Shown here in pieces: positions 16,724 through 24,818 of a stretch of 64,000 bases of DNA (position 1 is the stretch's first letter; each line of letters opens with the position of its first letter). Location: NCBI RefSeq assembly GCF_018130165.1, contig NZ_JAFCLZ010000011.1, positions 124,001 to 188,000 on the forward strand, in the 5' to 3' direction. The translations under genes were made by a program, and so were the position numbers. Under the pieces are notes generated by a model. It did not search any database. It was not told the origin of the DNA and saw only the letters and a list, made by a program, of their open reading frames with translations. Source of the stretch: Bradyrhizobium sp. JYMT SZCCT0180 (GTDB taxonomy: Bacteria > Pseudomonadota > Alphaproteobacteria > Rhizobiales > Xanthobacteraceae).

Positions 16724-17317
16724 ATGCCCTGGCTTGAACCGGTTACCCTTCGCGGCGCTTACGCGCGGCTCGAACCGCTGTCGCACGATCAACGCGACGG
16801 CCTGACCGAAGCGGTGCGGGACGGGGAGCTGTGGAATCTCTGGTACACCTTCGTGCCGGCGCCGGAAGACATGAGCAAGGAGATCGATCGCCGACTGGGC
16901 TTGCAGGCATCAGGCTCGATGCTGCCGTTCACGGTGTTCGATGCCGACGGCAAGATCGCGGGCATGACGACGTACATGAATGTCGATGCGGCCAACCGGC
17001 GCGTCGAGATCGGCTCCACCTGGTACGCCAAGCGCGTGCAGCGCAGCGCCGTCAATACGCAGTGCAAATTGCTGTTGCTGACGCATGCGTTCGAGACGCT
17101 CGATTGCATCGCGGTGGAATTCCGCACGCACTTCTTCAACCAGCAGAGCCGCCGCGGCATCGAACGCCTGGGCGCCAAGCAGGATGGCATCTTGCGCAAC
17201 CATGTGATCGCTCCGAATGGCACGTTGCGCGATACCGTGGTGTTCAGCATTATCGCCAGCGAGTGGCCGACGGTGAAGGCGCATCTCAATTATCAACTCA
17301 ACGATAGACTGCGGTAG
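16724..17317 (+). CDS. GNAT-family N-acetyltransferase (RimJ/RimL-like)
   Basis: A 197-residue acetyl-CoA-dependent acyltransferase related to those modifying ribosomal protein N-termini or small amines. It has the usual VTLRGAYARLEPL first strand, a central TWYAKRVQRSAVNTQCKLLLLTHAFE corresponding to the acetyl-CoA pyrophosphate loop and helix, and NQQSRRGIERLGAKQDG, the conserved late motif. The ATG starts 17 bases after the repeat. Substrate unknown. Confidence 0.87.
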   Translation: MPWLEPVTLRGAYARLEPLSHDQRDGLTEAVRDGELWNLWYTFVPAPEDMSKEIDRRLGLQASGSMLPFTVFDADGKIAGMTTYMNVDAANRRVEIGSTWYAKRVQRSAVNTQCKLLLLTHAFETLDCIAVEFRTHFFNQQSRRGIERLGAKQDGILRNHVIAPNGTLRDTVVFSIIASEWPTVKAHLNYQLNDRLR

Positions 17318-17346
17318 TTCTTCAGCCCGCGGCAGAAAAAAGTGTG

Positions 17347-18990
17347 ATGGAAACGTTCGATTATGTGATCATTGGCGCGGGCTCCGCAGGCAGCGTGCTC
17401 GCCAATCGTCTTAGCGAAGATGCAGGCACCCGTGTGTGCGTGCTCGAGGCAGGGGGCAAGGACTGGCATCCCTACATCCATCTGCCGGCCGGCTTCATCA
17501 AGACGTTCCACATGAAGAGCATCAACTGGGCGTATCAGCAGGAGCCGGGGCCGTGGACCGGCGGCCGCAGCATCTACGCGCCGCGCGGCAAGACGCTCGG
17601 CGGTTCGTCGTCGATCAACGGCCATATCTATAACCGCGGCCAGCGCCAGGATTTCGACACCTGGGCGCAGCTCGGCAATCGCAGCTGGGGCTACCCGGAC
17701 ATTCTGCCCTATTTCAGGCGGCTGGAGCGACGCGTCGGCGAGGGCGATGAAACCTATCGCGGGCGCGACGGCAACCTGACCGTCACGACGATGGATTGGC
17801 GGGATCCGCTGTGCGAGGCGTTCATGGCGGGCGCGATGAGTCTGGGCATTCCGCGCAACCCCGATTACAACGGCGCGATCCAGGAAGGCGTCTCCTACGC
17901 CCAGCGCACCATTCAGAACGGCCTGCGCGTCAGCGCCGCGACCGCGTTCCTGCATCCGGCGGTAAAACGCGGGAATGTCGATGTGCGGACGCATGCACAT
18001 GTCACCAACATCATCTTCGAAGGCAAGCGCGCGGTTGGCGTCCGCTACCTGAAGGGCGGCAAGGGCGGCACGCCCACCGAAGTGCGCGCCAACAAGGAAG
18101 TCATCCTCTGCGGCGGCACCTACAATTCACCTCAAGTGTTGCAACTGTCCGGCGTCGGCTCGCCGGAGCTGTTGCAGTCGCACGGCATCGAGGTCCGTCA
18201 CGCGCTATCAGGCGTCGGCGAGGGCCTGCAGGATCATTACGCGCCGCGTTCGGTCGCGCGCGTCAAGAACATCAGGACCATTAACGAGCTTCGACGCGGG
18301 CTGAGCCTCTGGGTCGAGGCGCTGAAATGGGCGACGACGCGACGCGGCTTGCTGTCGCTGTCGCCGACCATGGTCTATTGCTTCTGGCATTCCGGCGAGA
18401 CCACCGAAAGCTCCGACCTGCAGCTGACGTTCACGCCCGCGAGCTACAAGGAGGGCGTGCAAGGCCAGCTCGAAGACGAGCCCGGCATGACCATCGCCTC
18501 ATGGCAGCAGCGCCCGGAAAGCCGCGGCTATGTCCGCATCCGTTCGGCCGATCCGTTTGCGCCGCCGATCATCCAGAGCAATTATCTGGTCGAGGAGCTC
18601 GATCGCCGCGTCGTCGTCGCCGGCATGAAGCTGGCGCGCCGGCTGCTCGCCTCCGCGCCGCTGTCGCAATATTACGCCTATGAGGATTTCCCCGGACCGA
18701 AAGTGCAGAGCGACGACGAGTTTCTCGCCGCGGCCACCGAGCGCGCTACCACCACGTTCCACCCCGGCTGCACCTGCCGGATGGGGCCGGCGGATACCAA
18801 ATGGGCTGTCGTCGATGACCAGCTGCGCGTGCACGGGCTTCAGGGCCTGCGGGTGGTCGATGCCTCGATCATGCCGCGGATGATCTCGGCCAATCTCAAC
18901 GCCTCGACCATGATGATCGCCGACAAGGCCTCCGACATGATCCGTGGCAAGGCCGCGCCGGAGGCGGCGAAGCTGACGGGTTATGTCTAA
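17347..18990 (+). CDS. GMC-family FAD-dependent oxidoreductase (choline dehydrogenase-like)
   Basis: A 547-residue FAD alcohol oxidase/dehydrogenase. The N-terminal dinucleotide-binding site is YVIIGAGSAGSVLANRL; the GMC signature is RGKTLGGSSSINGH near residue 80; LCGGTYNSPQVLQLSGVG is the second signature near 255; the C-terminal catalytic segment is TTFHPGCTCRMG with its His, and a later ISANLNASTMMIADKASDMI closes the FAD domain. GTG 17344 directly precedes ATG 17347; either may be used. Typical substrates are primary alcohols such as choline or aromatic and polyethylene-glycol alcohols. A 14-base gap leads to the next gene, so they may be co-transcribed. Confidence 0.9.
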   Translation: METFDYVIIGAGSAGSVLANRLSEDAGTRVCVLEAGGKDWHPYIHLPAGFIKTFHMKSINWAYQQEPGPWTGGRSIYAPRGKTLGGSSSINGHIYNRGQRQDFDTWAQLGNRSWGYPDILPYFRRLERRVGEGDETYRGRDGNLTVTTMDWRDPLCEAFMAGAMSLGIPRNPDYNGAIQEGVSYAQRTIQNGLRVSAATAFLHPAVKRGNVDVRTHAHVTNIIFEGKRAVGVRYLKGGKGGTPTEVRANKEVILCGGTYNSPQVLQLSGVGSPELLQSHGIEVRHALSGVGEGLQDHYAPRSVARVKNIRTINELRRGLSLWVEALKWATTRRGLLSLSPTMVYCFWHSGETTESSDLQLTFTPASYKEGVQGQLEDEPGMTIASWQQRPESRGYVRIRSADPFAPPIIQSNYLVEELDRRVVVAGMKLARRLLASAPLSQYYAYEDFPGPKVQSDDEFLAAATERATTTFHPGCTCRMGPADTKWAVVDDQLRVHGLQGLRVVDASIMPRMISANLNASTMMIADKASDMIRGKAAPEAAKLTGYV

Positions 18991-19004
18991 GGGGGCGGCT
19001 CAGC

Positions 19005-19835
19005 GTGCCGGCGGATGACGCGCAACTGACGGAAGACCATCCGCTTCTCCGGGTGGTGTCGAAATGGCCCGGCCGAGGTCCAACGCAGCGCGCATTCGAG
19101 TCTCTTGGCTTCTCCGTTCACCATGTTTGGCAGAACGAGATCATCCGGTTTTGCGGAGAGCATCAGTCGCAATTGCTCAACCGATACTGGGACGAAGTCG
19201 CCTTGGAGACCATGCTGTCCATAGGAAAGTGCGATTCCGATATGAGGCATTTCGCTATTCAACCTCAATACCGCTCGGCGTTTCTGGATGAACTCTTCGC
19301 CGCGAGAGGTCCCATTGAGCCGCCATACCAGCATCCACCACTCCTCAAATGCCTGCTTGAGCATCATAAGAAGGTCTGGGAGGATCGGGAGTTCAGGGAG
19401 AACCGGAGCGCGCTCTTTCGCCGTGCGCGGGCGGTGGAAGCCGAACGGTTGGCTATCGACGCCAAGGACGGGTTGAAGAAGAAGGACGTGATTCCGTTTC
19501 TCGAACAGTTCTGCTCCGCACGCGGGTTCGAAGGTTACTCTCGCAACCGTTGGCGGAAAAAGACTGATAGCGACCTCGTTTTCGAGATTGGCGTCTGGCT
19601 CGGTGGCAATATGTTTCGCATGTGGTCCCCATTGAAGTTTCGAATCTTTCATGCCGACGAGCTGAAGTTCGGGCTCGACGTCGAAGGAGCTGCCGGCTTG
19701 CTGGGTCGGCTTGTGCCGGGTGTCGCGACTTACGAGGGTTGCAGCAATGACCGCGAATATGTTCTCTGCGTCAGGGCCCTAGTCGAGCTGTTCAATGTGA
19801 TCGCCGGCACTTTTGGAGATGGTCGGGCGTCGTGA
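19005..19835 (+). CDS. Hypothetical protein, first of a coupled pair
   Basis: A 276-residue soluble protein I do not recognise. It starts at GTG 19005 (MPADDAQLTEDHPLLRVV). Features: charged helical character, FFLEQFC-like KKDVIPFLEQFCSARGFEGYSRN near residue 165, and DLVFEIGVWLGGNMFRMWSP near 190. No signal peptide or membrane segment. It ends TGATG, overlapping the start of the next gene, so the two are very likely translated together and may form a complex. The upstream neighbour is a GMC oxidoreductase 14 bases away. Codon use matches the surroundings. Confidence 0.72.
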   Translation: MPADDAQLTEDHPLLRVVSKWPGRGPTQRAFESLGFSVHHVWQNEIIRFCGEHQSQLLNRYWDEVALETMLSIGKCDSDMRHFAIQPQYRSAFLDELFAARGPIEPPYQHPPLLKCLLEHHKKVWEDREFRENRSALFRRARAVEAERLAIDAKDGLKKKDVIPFLEQFCSARGFEGYSRNRWRKKTDSDLVFEIGVWLGGNMFRMWSPLKFRIFHADELKFGLDVEGAAGLLGRLVPGVATYEGCSNDREYVLCVRALVELFNVIAGTFGDGRAS

Positions 19836-20266
19836 TGAGAACGCATCTCGAATTCGTCTCCACGGCGTTTCCGCCAGAACCTGGCGAAGATGAACAGGTC
19901 AATCCCGGGCTGTATGGGAAACGACTGGCACAGTTTTTGTCGGAGGAACTCCCGCGCCACGGCTTCGCGGTTTCGTACCTGGGTCCGGAGGATTGGGGGT
20001 GGCGGATCGATCTCGAAAATCCTGCCTTTCCCCTCTGGCTCGGATGCGGCAATTACCAGGAGTACGAGAACGGCTTCCTGTGTTTCATCGAACCTTCGCG
20101 TCCTTTCGTTCGACGGCTGCTGAAGAAGATCCCGACAACCGACACGGTCGAACGTCTTGCTGCGGCTCTGCAGATGATTTTGGAGCAGAGCGGCAAGGTG
20201 CGGCAGATGCGTTGGTGGGGCGAAGGCGAGATACCTCGCTGGCGAGGCTGGTGCTCCGGGCCTTAG
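19835..20266 (+). CDS. Hypothetical protein, second of a coupled pair
   Basis: A 143-residue protein starting at ATG 19835, whose A is the last base of the previous stop codon. It contains GFAVSYLGPEDWGWRIDLEN and LWLGCGNYQEYENGFLCFI, rich in aromatic residues, and a C-terminal helix TVERLAAALQMILEQSGKV. Small acidic/aromatic proteins of this pattern are scattered in proteobacteria with unknown role. Its stop overlaps by four bases the stop of the convergent reductase gene on the other strand. Confidence 0.7.
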   Translation: MRTHLEFVSTAFPPEPGEDEQVNPGLYGKRLAQFLSEELPRHGFAVSYLGPEDWGWRIDLENPAFPLWLGCGNYQEYENGFLCFIEPSRPFVRRLLKKIPTTDTVERLAAALQMILEQSGKVRQMRWWGEGEIPRWRGWCSGP

Positions 20267-21240
20267 GCCGCTTCGGGCCGGTACAGCGTGTCGATGGTGA
20301 CGATTCCGACAGCGCGTGATACGCAGGGGCAGATCTTGCGGTTGTCTTTCTTCTGCTGGTCGCTGAAGAACACGTCGCGGTGGTCGATCTCGCCATCGAC
20401 GGCGATGACATCGACCGCGCAGACGCCGCATTCGCCGCGCTGGCAGTCCGAGATCACCTCGAAGCCGGCGTCGTTGAGCACGTCGAGCATGGAGCTGTTG
20501 GGCGAGACGACGAGCTCGGCGCCGGTGTCCTTCAGGCGCACGCGGAATTCCGCCGTCGGCAGCAGGCCGCTGGAGCCGAAGGTTTCGTAGCGCAGATCGG
20601 CGGGAGACCGCCCGGCAGCGTTCCAGGCGCGCCGCGCCGCCTCCAGCATCCGCATCGGTCCGCACATGATGGCGATCGCATCCGATGGTAGTGCGCGGAA
20701 GGTGGCATCGAGATCGAGCCGCGCGCCTTCGTCGCTGGCGTGGACGACCAGCCGGTTACCGAGTGCCGAGGATAGTTCGTCGAGATAGGCGGCGTCGCCG
20801 CGCGATTTCACCGCGTAATGCAGGCGCAGGTCGATATTCCGCCGGTGCAGGGCGCTGGCGATGCCTGATATCGGGGTGATGCCGATGCCTCCGGCGATCA
20901 GGCAATAATTCTGCCTGTTCCAGTCGACATCGAGCAGCGATGTTGGATTGGAGATTTCGATCCGCGCGCCCGGCTTGAGGCTCCACATCGCGCGCGAGCC
21001 GCCGCGGCTGTCCGGCGCCAGTCGCACCGCGATGCGATAGGTGTGTGGATCGCGATCGCCGACCAGCGAATAGGACCGCCGTGCGGGCTGCCCGTCGATC
21101 AGCACCGCGACGTTGAGATGGCTGCCGGCCGGGTAGGGCGCCACGCCGCCGTCCGGGCGCAGGCGGAATTCGCGGATGCCAGGCGTGACGTCACGGATGC
21201 TATCTACCGTGCACCAGCTCCATTGTTCGGCAAAGCGCAT
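20263..21240 (-). CDS. vanB: Vanillate O-demethylase-type reductase (FMN/NAD + 2Fe-2S)
   Basis: A 325-residue electron-transfer component of class IA oxygenases. Order: FMN-binding barrel with RRSYSLVGD (about residues 55-65), NAD-binding lobe with LIAGGIGITPI and IMCGPMRML, then a C-terminal plant-type [2Fe-2S] ferredoxin domain with CQRGECGVCAVD and a later Cys in ICPCVS. It passes electrons from NAD(P)H to the Rieske oxygenase encoded upstream. ATG 21240 lies eight bases after the GntR stop, the last gene of vanA-gntR-vanB. Other demethylase or phthalate-type substrates are possible. Confidence 0.87.
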   Translation of the reverse strand: MRFAEQWSWCTVDSIRDVTPGIREFRLRPDGGVAPYPAGSHLNVAVLIDGQPARRSYSLVGDRDPHTYRIAVRLAPDSRGGSRAMWSLKPGARIEISNPTSLLDVDWNRQNYCLIAGGIGITPISGIASALHRRNIDLRLHYAVKSRGDAAYLDELSSALGNRLVVHASDEGARLDLDATFRALPSDAIAIMCGPMRMLEAARRAWNAAGRSPADLRYETFGSSGLLPTAEFRVRLKDTGAELVVSPNSSMLDVLNDAGFEVISDCQRGECGVCAVDVIAVDGEIDHRDVFFSDQQKKDNRKICPCVSRAVGIVTIDTLYRPEAA

Positions 21241-21248
21241 GATGACCC

Positions 21249-22001
21249 CTATTCTGCTGGGGATTGAAGCCGAGCGAGCGCCGGCAGCAAATCGAGATGC
21301 GTGCGGTTGCGCAGCGCCAGCCGCAGGTTGCGCGCGGCGAGGCGCGAATGCTCGCGCATGATGGCTTCGGCGCGCGCGCCCTCGCGGTTCTCGATCGCGT
21401 CCACCACGATGCGGTGATGGTCCTGGCCGATCAGCAGGATCTGGTGCGCTTCCGGCAGCGCCGACTGCGCCATCACAAAGCCGCTCGGGGACGCAAACGG
21501 CAATGCCGAGACGCGGTCGATCTGCCGGATCAGCGGCGGGCTGGCGGAGAGTTCGGTGAGCAGCGCGTGAAAGCGCGCGTTCATGGTCACATAGGCGGAA
21601 AAGGCTTCGACCGAGACCGGATCCTGGCGGACCAGCTGATCGAGGTCGGCGAGGCACTCCTTCAGTGGTTCAAGGCTGCGCGCGCTGGCGCCGCGTTCGG
21701 CGGCAAAGCGGGCGGCGAGGCCTTCCAGCGTACCGCGCAGCTCGATCGAATCGAGAATGTCGCGCTCGGTGAACGCCTTCACCATGAAGCCGCCGGAGGG
21801 GATCGCCTGCAACAGGCCTTCGTCTTCGAGCCGGACCAGCGCCAGCCGCACCGGCGTCCGCGACACGCTGGTGATCTCGACCGCCTGCAATTCGCTGATG
21901 CGCTCGCCCGGCCGCAATTGCCCGGACAGGATCATGTCGCGCAGCGCGAGCTGGGCCCGCACCGTCTGCGAGATCGAGCGTTCGGAATCGCGTTCGCTCA
22001 T
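21249..22001 (-). CDS. GntR-family (FCD) regulator inside the vanA-vanB operon
   Basis: A 250-residue FadR-subfamily repressor. The N-terminal winged helix spans about residues 10-75 (ILSGQLRPGERISELQAVE, then SRTPVRLALVRLEDEGLL). The C-terminal all-helical FCD domain (about 90-230) has LRGTLEGLAARFAAERG and the metal/ligand His residues typical of the class. It lies four bases after the vanA stop and eight before vanB, so the operon is autoregulated in all likelihood. VanR proteins of this class repress vanAB and are released by vanillate; assigning vanillate here is inference. Confidence 0.9.
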   Translation of the reverse strand: MSERDSERSISQTVRAQLALRDMILSGQLRPGERISELQAVEITSVSRTPVRLALVRLEDEGLLQAIPSGGFMVKAFTERDILDSIELRGTLEGLAARFAAERGASARSLEPLKECLADLDQLVRQDPVSVEAFSAYVTMNARFHALLTELSASPPLIRQIDRVSALPFASPSGFVMAQSALPEAHQILLIGQDHHRIVVDAIENREGARAEAIMREHSRLAARNLRLALRNRTHLDLLPALARLQSPAE

Positions 22002-22005
22002 GGCC

Positions 22006-23055
22006 TCACTCCGCGGCTTGTGCGGTCGGCGGCGATGTCTCGTGGGCCACCATGCGATCGATCACGCGCCGCGCCCACATCGCGCCAGCGTCGATGTTTA
22101 GATTGTAGAAGGTGCGGTCCGGGTTCTCGTCCATGGCGCGCTGTTGTGCCTCGAGGATGATCTCGTCCTCGCGAAAAATATTGGAGACGCCTTCGCGGAT
22201 TTCGGTGGTCAGCTTCTGCTCGGTCAGGCGGTGGTTGCGCACGAAAGCCCAGAAATAGTGGCAGGTGGCGTCGGTCTCCGGCGTCATGGTGTTAAGAACA
22301 AAACCGTTGACGCCCTGCGAGCGGTCGCCTTCCGGCGCGCCGGTGCCGGCGGGCGCCACGCCGACATCGATGTTGACGGTGCCGGGCGCCTGGAAATGGA
22401 TGATCTGCCAGCGGTCGACCGGGCCGGGCTTGCCGAGCTGTGCGGCCCAGAACGGCGGCGCCTCGATGCCGCGCATCCAGCGCGTCACCGTCACGGTGCG
22501 CTCGCCATGGGTGACGTCGAACGGGGCTTCGGCGACGTGGTCGTTGCCGATGCTGGAGCCGTGCACGAAGGTCTCGTGGGTGAGGTCCATCAGATTGTCG
22601 ACCACGAGGCGGTAGTCGCATTTCACCTGAATGGTCTTGCCGTCGCCGGCCCAGGCCGGATCGTCGTTCCAGTGCATGTCAGGCACCAGCGCCGGATCGG
22701 CCAGCGCCGGGTCGCCCATCCACAGCCAGACGAAGCGATGCCGTTCGACCACGGGATAGGAGCGCACGCAGGCGGAAGGGTTGATGGTCTCCTGCGAGGG
22801 CATGTAGGTGCAGCGGCCCTGCGCATTGTATTTCAGCCCGTGATAGCCGCACACGACGGTGTCGCCGTCGAGCCGGCCTTTCGACAGCGGCACCAGCCGG
22901 TGCCAGCAGGCGTCCTCCAGTGCGGCCACCTGGCCGTCAGAGCGGCGGTACATCACCACATGCTTGCCGCAGATCGTGCGGGGAAACAGCGCGTGCTTGA
23001 GATCGATGTCCCAGGCGGCGGCGTACCAGGCATTGAGCGGGAACGATGACGGCAT
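22006..23055 (-). CDS. vanA: Rieske non-haem iron oxygenase, vanillate O-demethylase-type
   Basis: A 349-residue ring-hydroxylating or O-demethylating oxygenase. The Rieske cluster is CWHRLVPLSKGRLDGD followed by CGYHG; the mononuclear iron site is NLMDLTHETFVHGSS, with the two His ligands, close to VanA and dicamba demethylase sequences. It demethylates methoxy-benzoates to the phenol plus formaldehyde with electrons from the vanB product. It heads the minus-strand operon vanA-gntR-vanB and faces a MarR gene across an AT-rich 174-base promoter region. Substrate could be vanillate or a related methoxy aromatic. Confidence 0.88.
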   Translation of the reverse strand: MPSSFPLNAWYAAAWDIDLKHALFPRTICGKHVVMYRRSDGQVAALEDACWHRLVPLSKGRLDGDTVVCGYHGLKYNAQGRCTYMPSQETINPSACVRSYPVVERHRFVWLWMGDPALADPALVPDMHWNDDPAWAGDGKTIQVKCDYRLVVDNLMDLTHETFVHGSSIGNDHVAEAPFDVTHGERTVTVTRWMRGIEAPPFWAAQLGKPGPVDRWQIIHFQAPGTVNIDVGVAPAGTGAPEGDRSQGVNGFVLNTMTPETDATCHYFWAFVRNHRLTEQKLTTEIREGVSNIFREDEIILEAQQRAMDENPDRTFYNLNIDAGAMWARRVIDRMVAHETSPPTAQAAE

Positions 23056-23084
23056 GGCTGCACTCCACGTCTAATGAATTCAGG

Positions 23085-23155
23085 ATGTATACATAAATAG
23101 CCTTATTCTTGCAAATAGCAGGCATTAAAGGTAATATAAAACCATTAAAGTATAC
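23085..23155. promoter_or_regulatory. Two GTATAC-centred sites in the vanA/marR divergent promoter
   Basis: ATGTATACAT (23085-23094, perfect palindrome) and AAGTATACATAG (23148-23159) have their GTATAC cores 63 bases apart, about six helical turns, inside the AT-rich gap. They are candidate operators for the GntR or MarR regulator encoded on either side. Confidence 0.5.
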
Positions 23156-23176
23156 ATAGTAAAATTTCATTTGGCT

Positions 23177-23203
23177 TTGACATATGATACTAATTATTAT
23201 AAT
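23177..23203 (+). promoter_or_regulatory. Sigma70-like promoter for the marR gene
   Basis: TTGACA (23177-23182) and TATAAT (23198-23203) separated by 15 bases, 26 bases before the ATG of the MarR gene. The spacer is two bases short of ideal, but both boxes match the consensus perfectly. Confidence 0.5.
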
Positions 23204-23229
23204 AATAATTCTTATGTTATAGGTGGATC

Positions 23230-23733
23230 ATGGCCGAGTCGCACGCTTCGCCGGAAGTTTTACCGTCTCACCGTGTGCCGGCCCATTTGGCGCGTCGTTT
23301 CAATCAAATCTGCCTTGGTGTCACCGCCGAGATACTAAGCGGCGAGGATCTGACGCCGATGCTTTTTGGCGTCCTCGTGGCCGTCCTGGAGCAGCCGGGG
23401 AGGGGCCAGCGACAGGTGGCCGAGCGCATGGGCGTCGATGTGGTCAATTTTGGCCAGATGATCGACGAACTGGAGGGCAAGGGCCTCGTCGAGCGGAAGA
23501 TCGATCCCGATGACCGGCGCGCGCGCAAGCTCTACGTGACCGAACGGGGCGCGGCGTTGCGCCGCCGCTTGAGTCCCGAATTGCTGGCCGCCCAAGAGCG
23601 CCTGCTGGCGCCGCTATCGCCAGATGAACGGCGCGCGTTGCTGGACATGCTCGTGCGCGTCATTGAAGCGAATGATTCTTACGCCCGTCCCGGAAACGGT
23701 CGCCGAAAGCCGCAACGCAAATCCAGCCAGTAA
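23230..23733 (+). CDS. MarR-family transcriptional regulator
   Basis: A 167-residue winged-helix regulator. The recognition region is GQRQVAERMGVDVVNFGQMIDELEGKGLVER followed by the wing DPDDRRARKLYVTERG, which is the classic MarR signature. It is divergent from vanA and 16 bases upstream of a transport-type binding protein gene. MarR proteins frequently sense phenolic acids and control their degradation genes, matching this neighbourhood. It may co-regulate vanA or only the downstream genes. Confidence 0.92.
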   Translation: MAESHASPEVLPSHRVPAHLARRFNQICLGVTAEILSGEDLTPMLFGVLVAVLEQPGRGQRQVAERMGVDVVNFGQMIDELEGKGLVERKIDPDDRRARKLYVTERGAALRRRLSPELLAAQERLLAPLSPDERRALLDMLVRVIEANDSYARPGNGRRKPQRKSSQ

Positions 23734-23749
23734 CGAATGGGAGGCAGTC

Positions 23750-24799
23750 GTGAAAATGTTCTCGCAAATGTCTCATGGTTCAACATGGTCGGCCCATCGC
23801 TCAGCTCAAGGAAAATCCACCTCGTGCAAGGCGCGAGGGCTGCGCTCGATCGCTGTTCTTGCGGCTTGTGTCACGGCGCTTGTTGCGCCGATGTCCGCAA
23901 GAGCGGATTGGCCTGAGCGGCAGGTCAAGCTGATCGTGACCTTTCCGCCCGGAAGCGCCAACGATGCGGCGGCCCGAATTTTCGCCGACGCGCTTGGCAA
24001 AAAATGGGGTAAGCCGGTCGTAGTTGAGGACCGGCCTGGCGCTGAAGGTACGATTGGCGTCGGATCGTTCGTCGCAAGCCAGGACGATCATACGCTGTTG
24101 TATACGGTGGCCGGCTCCATCACGGTGGCGCCGCTGCTCGTCGACCGGCTGCCATACGACGTCAACCACGATCTGGTGCCGATTGCGTCGACCACAGCGA
24201 TCGTTTTGACGCTAGCGGTCAGCAACCAGCTCTCGGTCAACAGTATTCCGGAATTGATCGCGGCGCTGCGGACCAACCCCGAGAAATATGCCTGGGCGTC
24301 CGGACCCACCCTGCCGCGATTTGTATTTTCAGCTTTCCTGAAACAACACGATCTGAAGATGAATTTCGTCAGTTATCGCGACGCCTCACAGCCGCAGGCT
24401 GATCTGGGTGAGGGCCGGATACAGGCGCTTCTGACCTCGTTGACCGCCTCGTCCTCGCCCGTTCAGGCTGGAAAGGCGCGCTTTCTCGCCGTCGTCAATC
24501 CAAGCCGCGCAGCCACGCTGCCGGACATCAAGACCGTGCGTGAACTCGGTTACCCCGAGCTTGAAATCGATGGGTTGGCGGGAATTTATGGCGGCAAGGC
24601 CTTGTCCGAAGCCGTGAGAAACCGGATTGCCGCTGATGTCGCCGCGATCTGCCGCGACGCCGATGTTCGCCGAAAACTGGAGACAAGCGGGCATAATGTG
24701 CTCAACGGAACGACCGAGGAGCTGAAACAAGCGATCGAAAAGCAACGAGCCGCGGTCAACCAACTCACTAAAGTGATTGATATCCGGAACCCGCAATAA
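23750..24799 (+). CDS. Bug/TctC-type periplasmic binding protein
   Basis: A 349-residue tripartite-tricarboxylate-transporter receptor. An extended signal peptide precedes ADWPERQVKLIVTFPPGSANDAAARIFADAL, the standard N-terminus of the Bug family, in which the first loops bind a carboxylate ligand. Further family segments are AWASGPTLPRFVFSAF and ARFLAVVNPSRAATLPDIKTVRELGY. GGGAGG lies five bases before GTG 23750 and eleven before ATG 23756, so GTG is preferred. No TctA/TctB membrane genes accompany it. Context suggests an aromatic carboxylate as ligand. Confidence 0.85.
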   Translation: MKMFSQMSHGSTWSAHRSAQGKSTSCKARGLRSIAVLAACVTALVAPMSARADWPERQVKLIVTFPPGSANDAAARIFADALGKKWGKPVVVEDRPGAEGTIGVGSFVASQDDHTLLYTVAGSITVAPLLVDRLPYDVNHDLVPIASTTAIVLTLAVSNQLSVNSIPELIAALRTNPEKYAWASGPTLPRFVFSAFLKQHDLKMNFVSYRDASQPQADLGEGRIQALLTSLTASSSPVQAGKARFLAVVNPSRAATLPDIKTVRELGYPELEIDGLAGIYGGKALSEAVRNRIAADVAAICRDADVRRKLETSGHNVLNGTTEELKQAIEKQRAAVNQLTKVIDIRNPQ

Positions 24800-24818
24800 A
24801 CCTGCGATCGGAGAGGCC

